A stretch of 48,690 bases of DNA from an uncultured Acetatifactor sp. (GTDB lineage Bacteria; Bacillota; Clostridia; Lachnospirales; Lachnospiraceae): contig CAJUIA010000032.1 in the NCBI GenBank assembly GCA_910586485.1, forward strand, positions 1 through 48,690. Reading direction: 5' to 3'. The translations under genes and the position numbers were made by a program. The notes below the pieces were generated by a model. The model had not been told where the DNA came from and did not search any database. It worked only from the letters and a program-made list of their open reading frames with translations. Positions 6,755-15,817 of the stretch are shown here, one piece after another; position 1 is the first letter of the stretch; each line of letters opens with the position of its first letter.

Positions 6755-7680
6755 TAAACAAATTGATTTCTAAAATACGGGAAACCAACGCGCCTATTGT
6801 GGTGGGGCTGGATCCTATGTTAAAATATGTGCCGGAGCATATTAAGCAGAAGGCATATAAGGAATACGGTGAGACGCTGGAGGGGGCGGCGGAGGCCGTC
6901 TGGCAGTACAACAAGGGGATTGTGGACGCCGTGTATGATCTGATTCCTGCAGTAAAGCCTCAGGTTGCCATGTATGAGCAGTTCGGTATTCCGGGGCTGA
7001 TCGCCTTCAAGAAAACCGTGGATTATTGCCGGGAAAAGGGCCTGGTGGTAATTGGAGACGTGAAGCGGGGAGATATTGGCTCCACCTCGGAGGCCTATGC
7101 CGTGGGCCATCTGGGCAGAGTGCAGGTAGGAAGCAGCACCTGTGTGGGCTTTGACGAGGATTTTATCACCGTGAATCCTTATCTGGGCTCGGACGGCGTG
7201 AAGCCCTTTACCAAGGTGTGCGCTCAGGAGAAAAAGGGAATCTTTGTTCTGGTGAAGACCTCCAATCCCAGCAGCGGGGAGTTTCAGGACCGGCTGATTG
7301 ACGGCAGGCCCTTGTATGAGCATGTCGGAGAGCAGGTTGCGGCCTGGGGTGAAGAGTGTATGCCGGAGAATGGAAATTACAGCTATGTGGGAGCGGTGGC
7401 GGGAGCCACTTATCCGGAGCAGGGGAAAATATTGAGAAAGCTGATGCCAAAGGCCTTTATTCTGGTGCCGGGATACGGCGCTCAGGGCGGAAAAGGCGCC
7501 GATCTGGTACACTTTTTTAACGAGGACGGCCTGGGAGCCATTGTCAGCTCTTCCAGGGGGATCATTGCTGCTTATCAGCAGGAGAAATACTCGAAATATG
7601 GACCGGAGGCTTATGCGGAGGCTTCCAGAGCGGCGGTGCTGGATATGAGAGAGGATATTGCCGGGGCCCTGAGGAAATGA
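6751..7680 (+). CDS. pyrF: Orotidine 5'-phosphate decarboxylase
   Basis: Product of 309 residues, the longer subfamily-2 type. It decarboxylates OMP to UMP, the last step of de novo UMP synthesis. The catalytic signature GDVKRGDIGSTSEAYA is present, after VGLDPMLKYVP at the N-terminus. The C-terminal phosphate-binding segment includes LVPGYGAQGG and SSSRGII. The ATG lies inside the nrdD stop (ATGA, 4-base overlap), so the two are translationally coupled and pyrF is expected to share the NrdR-controlled nrdD promoter. Pairing UMP synthesis with deoxynucleotide synthesis makes metabolic sense but is not a standard operon. Confidence 0.95.
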   Translation: MINKLISKIRETNAPIVVGLDPMLKYVPEHIKQKAYKEYGETLEGAAEAVWQYNKGIVDAVYDLIPAVKPQVAMYEQFGIPGLIAFKKTVDYCREKGLVVIGDVKRGDIGSTSEAYAVGHLGRVQVGSSTCVGFDEDFITVNPYLGSDGVKPFTKVCAQEKKGIFVLVKTSNPSSGEFQDRLIDGRPLYEHVGEQVAAWGEECMPENGNYSYVGAVAGATYPEQGKILRKLMPKAFILVPGYGAQGGKGADLVHFFNEDGLGAIVSSSRGIIAAYQQEKYSKYGPEAYAEASRAAVLDMREDIAGALRK

Positions 7681-7735
7681 AGGTGTTTTTGCGGCGGGTG
7701 GTATGGCAAAGCTTTCGAAAAGGAGGATGAACGGA

Positions 7736-8338
7736 ATGAATATAGTCTGTCTGGACCTGGAGGGTGTTTTGGTGCCGGAGATCTGGATTGCGTTTGCGGA
7801 AGCCAGCGGGATTCCGGAGTTAAAACGCACTACTCGTGATGAGCCGGATTACGATAAGCTGATGAAATGGCGGATCGGGATTTTAAAGGAGCATGGCCTG
7901 GGTTTAAAGGAGATTCAGGATACCATTGCCGGAATTGAGCCCCTGCCCGGTGCAAAGGAGTTCTTAGATGAATTAAGAGGTCTTACTCAGGTGATTATCA
8001 TCAGTGATACCTTTACGCAGTTTGCTTCGCCGCTCATGGAAAAGCTGGGCCGGCCCACCATATTCTGTAACTCTCTGGAGGTGGCGGACAGCGGGGAGAT
8101 CACGGGCTTTAAAATGCGGATAGAAAATTCCAAGCTGACCACGGTCCGGGCCCTGCAGTCCATCGGCTACGATACCATTGCCAGCGGGGACAGCTACAAC
8201 GATCTGGCTATGATTCAGGCAAGCAAGGCAGGATTTTTATTCAGAAGCACGGAGAAGATTAAGGCGGATTACCCGAAGCTGCCTGCCTTTGATACCTACG
8301 GGGAGCTTATGGAAGCAATTAAGGCGGCGCTGAAATAA
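7736..8338 (+). CDS. thrH: Phosphoserine phosphatase / homoserine phosphotransferase, ThrH type
   Basis: Product of 200 residues, starting at the ATG at 7736 nine bases after AAAGGAGG; an upstream in-frame ATG at 7703 lacks a site. HAD-superfamily motifs are clear: DLEG (Asp7/Glu9, using Glu where most HADs have Asp), SDTF as motif II, and GDSYND as motif IV near the C-terminus. The opening CLDLEGVLVPEIWIAFAE is close to Pseudomonas ThrH, which dephosphorylates phosphoserine and can transfer the phosphate to homoserine. Which activity dominates here cannot be told from sequence. It lies 55 bases after pyrF, likely in the same transcript. Confidence 0.88.
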   Translation: MNIVCLDLEGVLVPEIWIAFAEASGIPELKRTTRDEPDYDKLMKWRIGILKEHGLGLKEIQDTIAGIEPLPGAKEFLDELRGLTQVIIISDTFTQFASPLMEKLGRPTIFCNSLEVADSGEITGFKMRIENSKLTTVRALQSIGYDTIASGDSYNDLAMIQASKAGFLFRSTEKIKADYPKLPAFDTYGELMEAIKAALK

Positions 8339-8377
8339 CGGAAAGCCGGCGGTTATAATTTCATGCGGAATTCAACA

Positions 8378-8449
8378 AGCACCATTGACGATTCGGGTAT
8401 CCTGTGATAGTATTCAGGATAACGAAACTTTACGAAAGTCGATGGTGCT
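8378..8449 (+). promoter_or_regulatory. Promoter with nested inverted repeats before the debranching-enzyme gene
   Basis: TTGACG (8385-8390) and TAGTAT (8408-8413) are 17 bp apart. Two nested inverted repeats are centred close to the -10. The inner is TATCCTG (8398-8404) / CAGGATA (8415-8421). The outer is a 12-bp pair, AGCACCATTGAC (8378-8389) with GTCGATGGTGCT (8438-8449), having one T-G pair; it ends on the base before the ATG at 8450. A third small repeat ACTTT-acg-AAAGT lies between. No strong Shine-Dalgarno is visible before 8450. The block looks like an operator for a dimeric or tetrameric repressor. Confidence 0.6.
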
Positions 8450-10513
8450 ATGTTTATTTATAACAAAAAATTTGATGAACAGTACGAATATCAGGGGCAG
8501 GATCTGGGGGCGGTCTGCGGAAAGGACAGGACGGTGTTCAAGCTGTGGGCGCCGTTTGCAGAGAGCGTGGAGCTGTGCCTTTATGGATTCAGCGCACAGT
8601 CAGGGCCGGCTTCAGGGGCCGGACAGGCCGCAGGCTCAGAGCAGGGCGGGGAATCAGGGGATCTTTCTGTAGAAGAGGGGACATTTGCTGCGGAGGAAGT
8701 CCATTCTATGCAAAAAGGGGAGCGGGGCGTCTGGCAGCTGGAGCTTACCGGGTATCTGCACGGAGTTTATTATGATTATCGTGTCCGAAACAAAACTAAA
8801 GTGGTACAAAGCGCGGACCCATACGCCAGGGCCTGCGGCTGTAACGGCAGGCCCAGCATGGTGGTGGATTTAAGACAGACTGACCCGCAGGGCTTTTTAC
8901 AGGAAAAGGCGCCGGAAAGGAAAGCGGAAACCATTATATACGAGCTGCACGTGAAGGACTTTTCCTATGATCCGGACAGCGGAATTCCCAAAGAGCTGCG
9001 GGGAAAGTATAAAGCCTTCACCCTGCCGGGAAAAGCAGGGGAAGCAGGCAGCGGCGCTACCTGCCTGACTCATCTGAAGCAGCTGGGGGTGACTCATGTG
9101 CATCTGCTTCCTGTTTTTGACTTTGGCTGGCTGGATGAGGCGGGTGATGAGGGACAGTTTAACTGGGGCTATGATCCTGTGAATTTTAATGTGCCGGAGG
9201 GCTCCTTTGCCACGGATGCGGCGGACGGCGCGGTGCGGATCAGGGAGTGCAAGGAGATGATCCAGGCCCTGCACGGAGCGGGAATCCGGGTGGTGATGGA
9301 TGTGGTCTATAATCACCTTTATGAAAGGGATTCCTGGTTTGAGCGGATTGTTCCCGGATATTACTGCAGAAGGTGGGAGAACGGGGAATTTTCCGACGGT
9401 TCCGCCTGTGGCAACGATATGGCGGTGGGGCGGGCCATGGTAGATAACTACATTGTGGATTCCGTGCTTTACTGGGCCAGGGAGTATCATATAGACGGAT
9501 TTCGGTTTGACCTGATGGGTCTGCTCACCACGGAGCTGATGAATCGCATTCGCAGGGAGCTGGATGGGGAGTACGGGCCGGGGGAGAAGCTGTTGTACGG
9601 AGAGCCCTGGCGTGCGGCCGATTCCCCCATGGAAGAGGGGACGCGGGCGGCGTTGAAGGAAAATGCGGTATATTTGCAGGATTCGGTGGCTTTTTTTTCC
9701 GACGATACCAGGGACATCATCAAGGGTGATGTATTTATTGTAAAGGAGCCAGGCTTTGTCAACGGAGGCAGGGGGCTGGAGAAGCGTCTGCTCCATGCGG
9801 TCACGGGCTGGCGGGATAACCGGGCGGGCTTTCGGCCGAACAGCTGCAGCCAGATTATCAACTATATTTCCGCTCATGACAATTATACTTTGTGGGATAA
9901 GCTGCTGATTACCATGGAGGCGGGGACTGACATCCGGCAGGAGGATTATCTTGAGCCGAAGCCGGAAATCCTTGGGGCAAATAAGCTGGCGGCCCTGATT
10001 TACTTTACCTGCCAGGGACATTTGTTTTTTCAGGCGGGCGAAGAGTTTGGGCGGACCAAGTTTGGGGACGATAACAGCTACCGTTCGGCGCCGGAGATTA
10101 ATATGCTTCGCTGGAAGCAGGCGGAGCGTTTCCGTGAGCTGGTAGAATATTATAAGGGATTGATTTCACTGCGTCAGAAGCTGCCGGGCCTGTGTGATAA
10201 GTCGCGGGATGCCTGGAAGCGGATACAGGATCAGACCGTTCACCGTGAGGGCGTGGTATCCTTTCGGGCAGACAACCGAATCGGGGCGGAATGCGGCAGG
10301 GAGGAAAGCGGTGACAGTCTGTGGGACGAATTGCTGATCTGTTATAATGCTTCCGGCGAAGGTTTTGTTATTGAGCTTTCGGAGGCGGAATGGGAAATTT
10401 TGGCGGATGATACCGGTGCGGACTGCAGGAAGTCCGTTGCGGGGAAGGCGGAAGTGAAGGGCTGCAGCGGAATGATATTGGGCAGGAAAAGAAAAAATTT
10501 TCATCATTTTTAA
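8450..10513 (+). CDS. Type I pullulanase / glycogen debranching enzyme (GH13)
   Basis: Product of 687 residues with no signal peptide, so cytoplasmic. It hydrolyses alpha-1,6 branches of imported maltodextrins or glycogen. An N-terminal CBM48-like domain (TVFKLWAPFAESVELCLYGF) is followed by the GH13 barrel: YELHVKDFS, the type I pullulanase signature here as FNWGYDP, DVVYNH, nucleophile Asp354 in GFRFDLM, acid/base Glu385 in LYGEPW, and Asp477 in SAHDN. A Gly/Ala/Ser/Glu-rich insertion of about 40 residues sits inside the CBM48-like domain around residues 45-90. The start has a weak ribosome binding site but matches the usual N-terminus of the family. It has its own palindromic promoter. Confidence 0.92.
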   Translation: MFIYNKKFDEQYEYQGQDLGAVCGKDRTVFKLWAPFAESVELCLYGFSAQSGPASGAGQAAGSEQGGESGDLSVEEGTFAAEEVHSMQKGERGVWQLELTGYLHGVYYDYRVRNKTKVVQSADPYARACGCNGRPSMVVDLRQTDPQGFLQEKAPERKAETIIYELHVKDFSYDPDSGIPKELRGKYKAFTLPGKAGEAGSGATCLTHLKQLGVTHVHLLPVFDFGWLDEAGDEGQFNWGYDPVNFNVPEGSFATDAADGAVRIRECKEMIQALHGAGIRVVMDVVYNHLYERDSWFERIVPGYYCRRWENGEFSDGSACGNDMAVGRAMVDNYIVDSVLYWAREYHIDGFRFDLMGLLTTELMNRIRRELDGEYGPGEKLLYGEPWRAADSPMEEGTRAALKENAVYLQDSVAFFSDDTRDIIKGDVFIVKEPGFVNGGRGLEKRLLHAVTGWRDNRAGFRPNSCSQIINYISAHDNYTLWDKLLITMEAGTDIRQEDYLEPKPEILGANKLAALIYFTCQGHLFFQAGEEFGRTKFGDDNSYRSAPEINMLRWKQAERFRELVEYYKGLISLRQKLPGLCDKSRDAWKRIQDQTVHREGVVSFRADNRIGAECGREESGDSLWDELLICYNASGEGFVIELSEAEWEILADDTGADCRKSVAGKAEVKGCSGMILGRKRKNFHHF

Positions 10514-10867
10514 CAAATGAAAAACTTTTTCTAAAACGAAAAATACGTCATGTGAACGGAGAAAAGTTTTGCGATCACTAAACTTATTTTATATTTTCTG
10601 CGGAAATAATTTTCGGCAGTGCGGTTTTATGCCGTCTGTACCGAAACCAGAACGAAAATAATAAAGAGTATGGTTTCGAAACTTTGTAGCGAAAAAGTTC
10701 GATAAAGGGAGAAAACTGCACAAAAAGCATCAAGATTTTATGGATTTTTGTATGAACTGCACAAATACACGCTTGACGTCGGATAAATCCTATGTTAGCA
10801 TTAAGGCAAGGTTAGAGCAAAGGGATGAAGAATTCCCTGAAGACGAGGGTGAGAGAGCAGAGAGTAT
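10514..10867 (+). promoter_or_regulatory. 354-bp control region of the maltodextrin operon
   Basis: No gene is seen here. A promoter TTGACG (10773-10778) -17 bp- TAGCAT (10796-10801) drives the amylase/transporter genes. Two identical 11-bp direct repeats AACTGCACAAA (10714-10724 and 10755-10765) lie 41 bp apart; the nearer one ends 7 bp before the -35, a position typical of activator sites. A perfect 7-bp inverted repeat CGAAACC (10642-10648) / GGTTTCG (10672-10678) lies further upstream. The regulator is not encoded in the window. Confidence 0.55.
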
Positions 10868-12481
10868 ATGAAGAAGACACATTGTTTGAAAATGCGGTTG
10901 ACATGCGGCCTGCTTATGGCAGGGATGATCGTGGGGCTGACCGGCTGCGGAGGGAAAACGCCGGAGGCCATGGTGGATCCCATTGATGATAATTACCGTG
11001 TTTTTTATGAAATTTTTACCGGTTCCTTTTCTGATTCCGACGGTGACGGCATTGGGGATTTACGGGGAATCATTAACAGAATGGATTATTTGAATGACGG
11101 GAATATTAATTCCGGGGAAAGCCTCGGAGTTCAGGGAATCTGGCTGACACCGATTTTTTCCTCTCCGTCCTATCATAAATATGACGTTATGGATTATTAT
11201 CAGATTGACAGTGACTTTGGCACGGAAGAGGATTTGAAGGAGCTGTTTGAGGTTTGCCATGAGCGCAATGTGAAGGTGATACTGGATCTGGTTTTGAATC
11301 ATACCTCTTCCTCAAATCCATGGTTTTTAAGCTTTGCGGATGCTCACAAAAATAAGGATACGGCGAACCCTTATTACGACTATTACACCTATGTGACAAA
11401 GGACACACAGGTCAGCGGAAGGACTTACCGCCAGATTCCGGGATGTACGGATGAATACTATGAATGCAATTTCAGCGGGGATATGCCGGAGCTAAATTAT
11501 GATAATGAAGCAGTCAGGCAGGAAGCTCTTAAGATTGCAAAATATTATCTCGATCTGGGAGCGGACGGTTTTCGGTTTGATGCCATCAAGTATGTGTATT
11601 TCAATGATACCGAAAAGTCCTCCGCGTTCTGGGACTGGTACATGAAGGAGCTTCGGGCCTATAAAGAGGATATTTACTGTGTGGGCGAGTGCTGGTCATC
11701 GGATCAGGAGACTCTGGAGTATGTGGGCGGCCTGAACTGCTTTAATTTTCAAATCGGCCAGGGTGAGGGCGTGCTGACCAAGGCAGCCAGAAACGGCCAG
11801 ATCAATGCCTATACCGGCTATGTAGCCAGTTATCAGGATAAAATTCTTGCCGAGAACAGCGAGTACGGTATGATGTGCAATTTCCTGGCCAATCATGATA
11901 CTGACAGGGCGGCCGGATTCCTGAATGCCAGCACCGGCAATGCGCAGATGGCAGCAAACCTGCTGATTTTGTGCAGCGGCTCCCCTTTTATGTATTACGG
12001 GGAAGAGATCGGCATGAAGGGAACCAGAGGGGCTGCAAATACCGATGCCAACAGACGTCTTGCCATGCTGTGGGGGGACGGGGACACGGTGAAGGATCCG
12101 GTTGGAAGTGATTTTCCGGCAGACAAACAGGTGAACGGAACCGTGGCCGAGCAGCTGAGTGACGAGAACAGCTTATACCATTATTACGCAAAGGTGATTG
12201 CGGTGCGTAACAGACATCCGGAAATTGCCAGGGGTGATTATGAGGCTGTCAGCTCAAAGTATAGTGATCTGGGCGGCTTTGAGATCACGTATGAGGGTTC
12301 GACGATATTGCTGCTGCACAATACTTCAGCGGAAGAAATCGAGCTGGAACTGTCTTCGCTGACGGGAGTAAAAGGGGAGTATAAAAGAGTTACCGATTCC
12401 ATAGGACTGGGAACCGGCGCCGGCTTAAAGGGCAGTACTTTAAAGATTGGCGCGAGAACAAGCGTGATCCTGGAAAAATAA
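10868..12481 (+). CDS. Extracellular alpha-amylase-family (GH13) lipoprotein
   Basis: Product of 537 residues. The lipoprotein signal ends at LTGC (Cys27), so the enzyme is anchored outside the membrane. The GH13 barrel is complete: YEIFTGSFSDSDGDGIGDLRGI, DLVLNHTS, nucleophile Asp238 in DGFRFDAIKY, acid/base Glu274 in VGECW, and Asp344 in ANHDTDR. It should cleave starch or maltodextrins at the cell surface and feed the transporter encoded immediately downstream. Exact specificity (alpha-amylase, alpha-glucosidase or glucanotransferase) cannot be fixed from motifs. A 9-bp tandem duplication (ATACTGGTA twice) follows the stop. Confidence 0.92.
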   Translation: MKKTHCLKMRLTCGLLMAGMIVGLTGCGGKTPEAMVDPIDDNYRVFYEIFTGSFSDSDGDGIGDLRGIINRMDYLNDGNINSGESLGVQGIWLTPIFSSPSYHKYDVMDYYQIDSDFGTEEDLKELFEVCHERNVKVILDLVLNHTSSSNPWFLSFADAHKNKDTANPYYDYYTYVTKDTQVSGRTYRQIPGCTDEYYECNFSGDMPELNYDNEAVRQEALKIAKYYLDLGADGFRFDAIKYVYFNDTEKSSAFWDWYMKELRAYKEDIYCVGECWSSDQETLEYVGGLNCFNFQIGQGEGVLTKAARNGQINAYTGYVASYQDKILAENSEYGMMCNFLANHDTDRAAGFLNASTGNAQMAANLLILCSGSPFMYYGEEIGMKGTRGAANTDANRRLAMLWGDGDTVKDPVGSDFPADKQVNGTVAEQLSDENSLYHYYAKVIAVRNRHPEIARGDYEAVSSKYSDLGGFEITYEGSTILLLHNTSAEEIELELSSLTGVKGEYKRVTDSIGLGTGAGLKGSTLKIGARTSVILEK

Positions 12482-12569
12482 TACTGGTAATACTGGTAAT
12501 AATGAAATAGCGGTATTAAAGAATTCGCAAGGATTCTATTAATATAATAACAAAGAAGAGGAGAGAAAA

Positions 12570-14197
12570 ATGAAAAAGAAATTAGTAAAGTTTCTTGCCT
12601 TGGGTCTTGCCTTGACGATGGGTCTGGCGGCCTGCGGCAACAACGGCGGCAACAACGGCGGCAACAGCAGCAGTGACGGCAATGGCGGCAGCAACAGCAG
12701 CGCCGATGGCGGCGGAGCAAATGGGGGGGCGGAGAAGCTGACAACAGCTCTCTGGCTGGTACTTATGATGTTACCCTCTGGGTGTCTGAGTCAGAAGGAA
12801 TCGCTGATCTGACAAAGACGCAGATCAAGAGATTCTGCGATGAAAACCCTGGTATCGTAATTAACGCGACGGTGGAGGGCATCTCCGAGTCCAACTCTGC
12901 ATCCAATATGATTACTGACGTTGAGAGTGGAGCGGACATTTTCTGTTTTGCACAGGATCAGCTGACACGTCTGGTAGAAGCTGGCGCATTGAACAAGCTG
13001 GGTGCGAAGACGGCAGAGACGGTTAGGTCTTTGGATACGGAAGTTGCAGTTAAGGCTGCATCCGTGGGAAATGAATTGTACTGCTATCCTCTTACTGCAG
13101 ACAACGGCTATTTTATGTACTATGACAAGAGTGTTGTAAAAGAAGAGCATCTGGGAAGTCTGGAAGACATTATTGCTGACTGTGAGGCGGCAGGAAGAAT
13201 GTTCTCCATGGAGTGTGAAACCTCCGCATGGTATGTTGCTTCTTTCTTCTTTGCAACAGGATGTGTATCTGACTGGACAACCGATACAAGCGGCTCCTTT
13301 ACCAGCGTGAATGACACCTTTAATTCACCTGAAGGACTTATTGCCATGAAGGGTATGGAAAAACTGGTGAAGTCTTCCAGCTTCCTGTCTTCTTCCAATG
13401 CGGCTGACTTTGCGGCAGCAACTCCTTCCGCAGTAGTGATCTGCGGTACATGGGGGTCATCTGCAGCCAAGGAAGCACTTGGCGACAACTACGGCGTAGC
13501 AGAGCTTCCTTCCTTTACGGTTGACGGAAAGTCCTATCACCTGGGCTCCTATTCCGGATGTAAGCTGATGGGCGTTAAGCCTCAGGCTGATGCTACTAAG
13601 GGTGCTGTTCTTCAGCAGCTGGCTCTTTATCTGACCAACGCAGAGTGCTCACTGGAGAGATATGAAGCACAGGGCTGGGGACCTGCGAACAAGGAAGCGA
13701 TGGACAATGAGAAGGTTAAGGCCGATGCTGCTTTACTGGCATTTAACGCACAGGCTCCTTACTCCGTTTCCCAGGGCAACATTCACGGCTCCTGGTGGGA
13801 TATTGCCAAGCTGCTTGGCACCAACGCACGCGAGGCGAAAACGGATGCAGACCTTCAGGCAGGTCTGGATGCTTACACTGCTTCCGTCAACGCACTGTTC
13901 CAGATGTCAGACGAGCAGAAGAACGCATTCTCCCTGATCGGAGCATTCTCCGGTTATAACTGGGATACCGACGTACCGATGACGGAAGATCCTGCCGGGA
14001 CATGGACTGCAGAACAGGAGTTCAAGGCCGGTGATGAGTTCAAGGTTCGCCAGGGCGCAAGCTGGGATGTAAACTTTGGTGCAGACGGCGTTGCAGGCGG
14101 CGATAATATTAAGATTGAAGCTGACGGAACCTATGTTGTAACACTGGTTTATGACAGCGCAGCCGGAACTGCTACTCTTACTGTAACAGCTAAGTAA
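12570..14197 (+). CDS. Maltodextrin-type ABC transporter solute-binding lipoprotein, frameshifted at a G7 tract
   Basis: The frame opens at 12570 with a lipoprotein signal (LAAC, Cys22) and a Gly/Asn/Ser-rich linker, then breaks at the seven-G run 12723-12729. Downstream the sequence continues one frame over to 14197 (EADNSSLAGTYDVTLWVSES..). One extra G restores a continuous protein of 542 residues, so this is a single-base loss, a phase-variable tract, or a sequencing or assembly error. The body is a family 1 solute-binding protein, with substrate-cleft segments such as ADIFCFAQDQLTRLVEAGAL and YYDKSVVKEEHL. The last ~60 residues form an extra beta-rich domain (GDEFKVRQGASWDVNFGADG..) resembling SusE/X25 starch-binding modules. 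A GAGGAGAG ribosome binding site precedes the ATG. It should capture maltodextrins for the permeases downstream. Confidence 0.85.
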
Positions 14198-14236
14198 TAA
14201 AACCGTTGTGGCTTCGGTAAAAATGAAATGAACAAA

Positions 14237-14271
14237 AGCCACCCCGGAAGAAATGACTGGGGTGGCTTTTT
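14237..14271 (+). terminator. Terminator between the binding protein and the permeases
   Basis: Perfect 9-bp stem AGCCACCCC (14237-14245) / GGGGTGGCT (14259-14267) followed by TTTTT. It lies inside the transporter operon and probably acts as a partial terminator, keeping binding protein in excess over permeases. Confidence 0.8.
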
Positions 14272-14296
14272 ATAAAAACAGATGGGGCAGATAATT

Positions 14297-15817
14297 ATGG
14301 AAAAACTCTCATGGATTGAATATCAGGGTCTGGGAACTTTTCAGAAAATTTTATATAAAATCGGCCGATTCTTTGCGGCAATACCGTCTTTTTTTGTCAG
14401 AATCGGTAAGGCCATCGGACGGGGCGTAAAGGCAGCCGTATTTGCGGTGGGCAGAGAATTCAGGGATTTGGTTATGACCCTGATTAATGGGTCATGGAGA
14501 ACCAAACTATCTTACCTTATTATGGGCTTTGGTAATTTTGCCTGCGGCCAGATTGTGCGGGGAGCGGCGTTTTTGCTGTTCGAGCTTGTATTTATCTGGT
14601 ATACTGTGACAACCGGCGCAGGCTGGATGAGTAAATTGGGCACCCTGGGCGATGTCCAGACGGGAGAGGTGTATGACCCGATCCTGGATACCTATATCCG
14701 CGCGGCAGGAGACGATTCCTTTAAAATTCTTCTGTTCGGAGGACTTTCGGTTGTATTCTGTATTGCCTTTATCATTGCCTGGAGAATGAGTATTAAGCAG
14801 AGCAAGGCAAATGATGAGGTACTTAAGAGTGGAAAACATCCGCAGAAATTTAAGGCGGATGTTCATGATCTGATAGATGCGAAGTTCCACAAGACGCTGC
14901 TGGCGGTGCCGCTGCTCGGAATCTTCTTGTTTACGGTTCTGCCGATTGTGTTTATGATTGTTGTGGCTTTCACAAATTATGACGGCGCCCATGACGGATA
15001 CAGTAATCTGTTTACATGGGTGGGCTGGTCCAACTTTGCTGATTTGTTTAATTCTCAGAAAAGTAATCTGGGCTTTGCATTTAAGCATATCCTGGGGTGG
15101 ACCCTCACATGGGCATTCTTTGCTACCTTTACAAACTATTTTCTTGGCATTGTGGTTGCGCTTCTGATTAATAAGAAGGGAATCAAATTCAAGAAGGTAT
15201 GGCGTGGAATTCTGGTGCTGACCAGTGCCGTGCCTCAGTTTATCTCCCTGATGTACATGTCAAAGCTGTTTGCCAAGAACGGTTTGATCAACGGATTCCT
15301 CATTAAGTCAGGTATTCTCGATGTACCTTTTGATTTCTGGGGAAATGCGACTTCGGCAAGGATCCTGGTGATTCTGATTAACGTATGGATCGGTATCCCT
15401 TACCTGATGCTGATTGCTACCGGTATTTTGATGAATATTCCGGATGATTTGTACGAATCCGCAAAAATTGACGGTGCGAATGCCGTGCAGGCGTTTATGA
15501 AGATTACTCTTCCGTATATGCTGTTTATCACAGGTCCTTACCTGTTGACCAGCTTTATCGGCAATATCAATAACTTTAACGTGATTTTCCTGCTGACAGG
15601 CGGAAATATCTCCAATCCAAGGCTTACGGTGGGAGGAACTTCGGCCACGGACACGGACTTGCTGATCACTTGGCTGTATAAGATTACGACGGGTGCGGAC
15701 AGTAACTTTAAACTTGCCTCGGTGGTCGGCATCATGATATTTGTCGTTGTTGCGGGATTGTCATTGATTGTGTATAACGTACTGCCGTCAAATAAGAACG
15801 AGGAGGATTTCCAATAA
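14297..15817 (+). CDS. Sugar ABC transporter permease, MalF type
   Basis: Product of 506 residues, started at the ATG at 14297 because GGGG at 14284-14287 precedes it; an ATG at 14282 is in frame but abuts the terminator. The long N-terminal region carries an amphipathic stretch and extra membrane segments. It is followed by the permease core with the EAA coupling loop (YESAKIDGANAVQAFMKITLPYM). With the next gene it forms the heterodimeric membrane channel for maltodextrins. The stop overlaps the next start by one base (TAATG). No ATPase is encoded here, so a shared MsmK/UgpC-like ATPase from elsewhere probably powers it (inference). Confidence 0.92.
   Translation: MEKLSWIEYQGLGTFQKILYKIGRFFAAIPSFFVRIGKAIGRGVKAAVFAVGREFRDLVMTLINGSWRTKLSYLIMGFGNFACGQIVRGAAFLLFELVFIWYTVTTGAGWMSKLGTLGDVQTGEVYDPILDTYIRAAGDDSFKILLFGGLSVVFCIAFIIAWRMSIKQSKANDEVLKSGKHPQKFKADVHDLIDAKFHKTLLAVPLLGIFLFTVLPIVFMIVVAFTNYDGAHDGYSNLFTWVGWSNFADLFNSQKSNLGFAFKHILGWTLTWAFFATFTNYFLGIVVALLINKKGIKFKKVWRGILVLTSAVPQFISLMYMSKLFAKNGLINGFLIKSGILDVPFDFWGNATSARILVILINVWIGIPYLMLIATGILMNIPDDLYESAKIDGANAVQAFMKITLPYMLFITGPYLLTSFIGNINNFNVIFLLTGGNISNPRLTVGGTSATDTDLLITWLYKITTGADSNFKLASVVGIMIFVVVAGLSLIVYNVLPSNKNEEDFQ

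Noticed and set aside
6820..7830. Open frame of about 336 codons antisense to pyrF
   Set aside because: It mirrors the codon bias of pyrF, has no ribosome binding site and gives no recognisable protein.
8897..10021. Open frame of about 374 codons antisense to the debranching-enzyme gene
   Set aside because: The sense strand encodes a complete GH13 enzyme with all catalytic residues. The antisense product has a composition typical of shadow frames.
12479..12500. 9-bp tandem duplication (ATACTGGTA twice) after the amylase gene
   Set aside because: Only two units, with no sign of function; probably a slippage trace.
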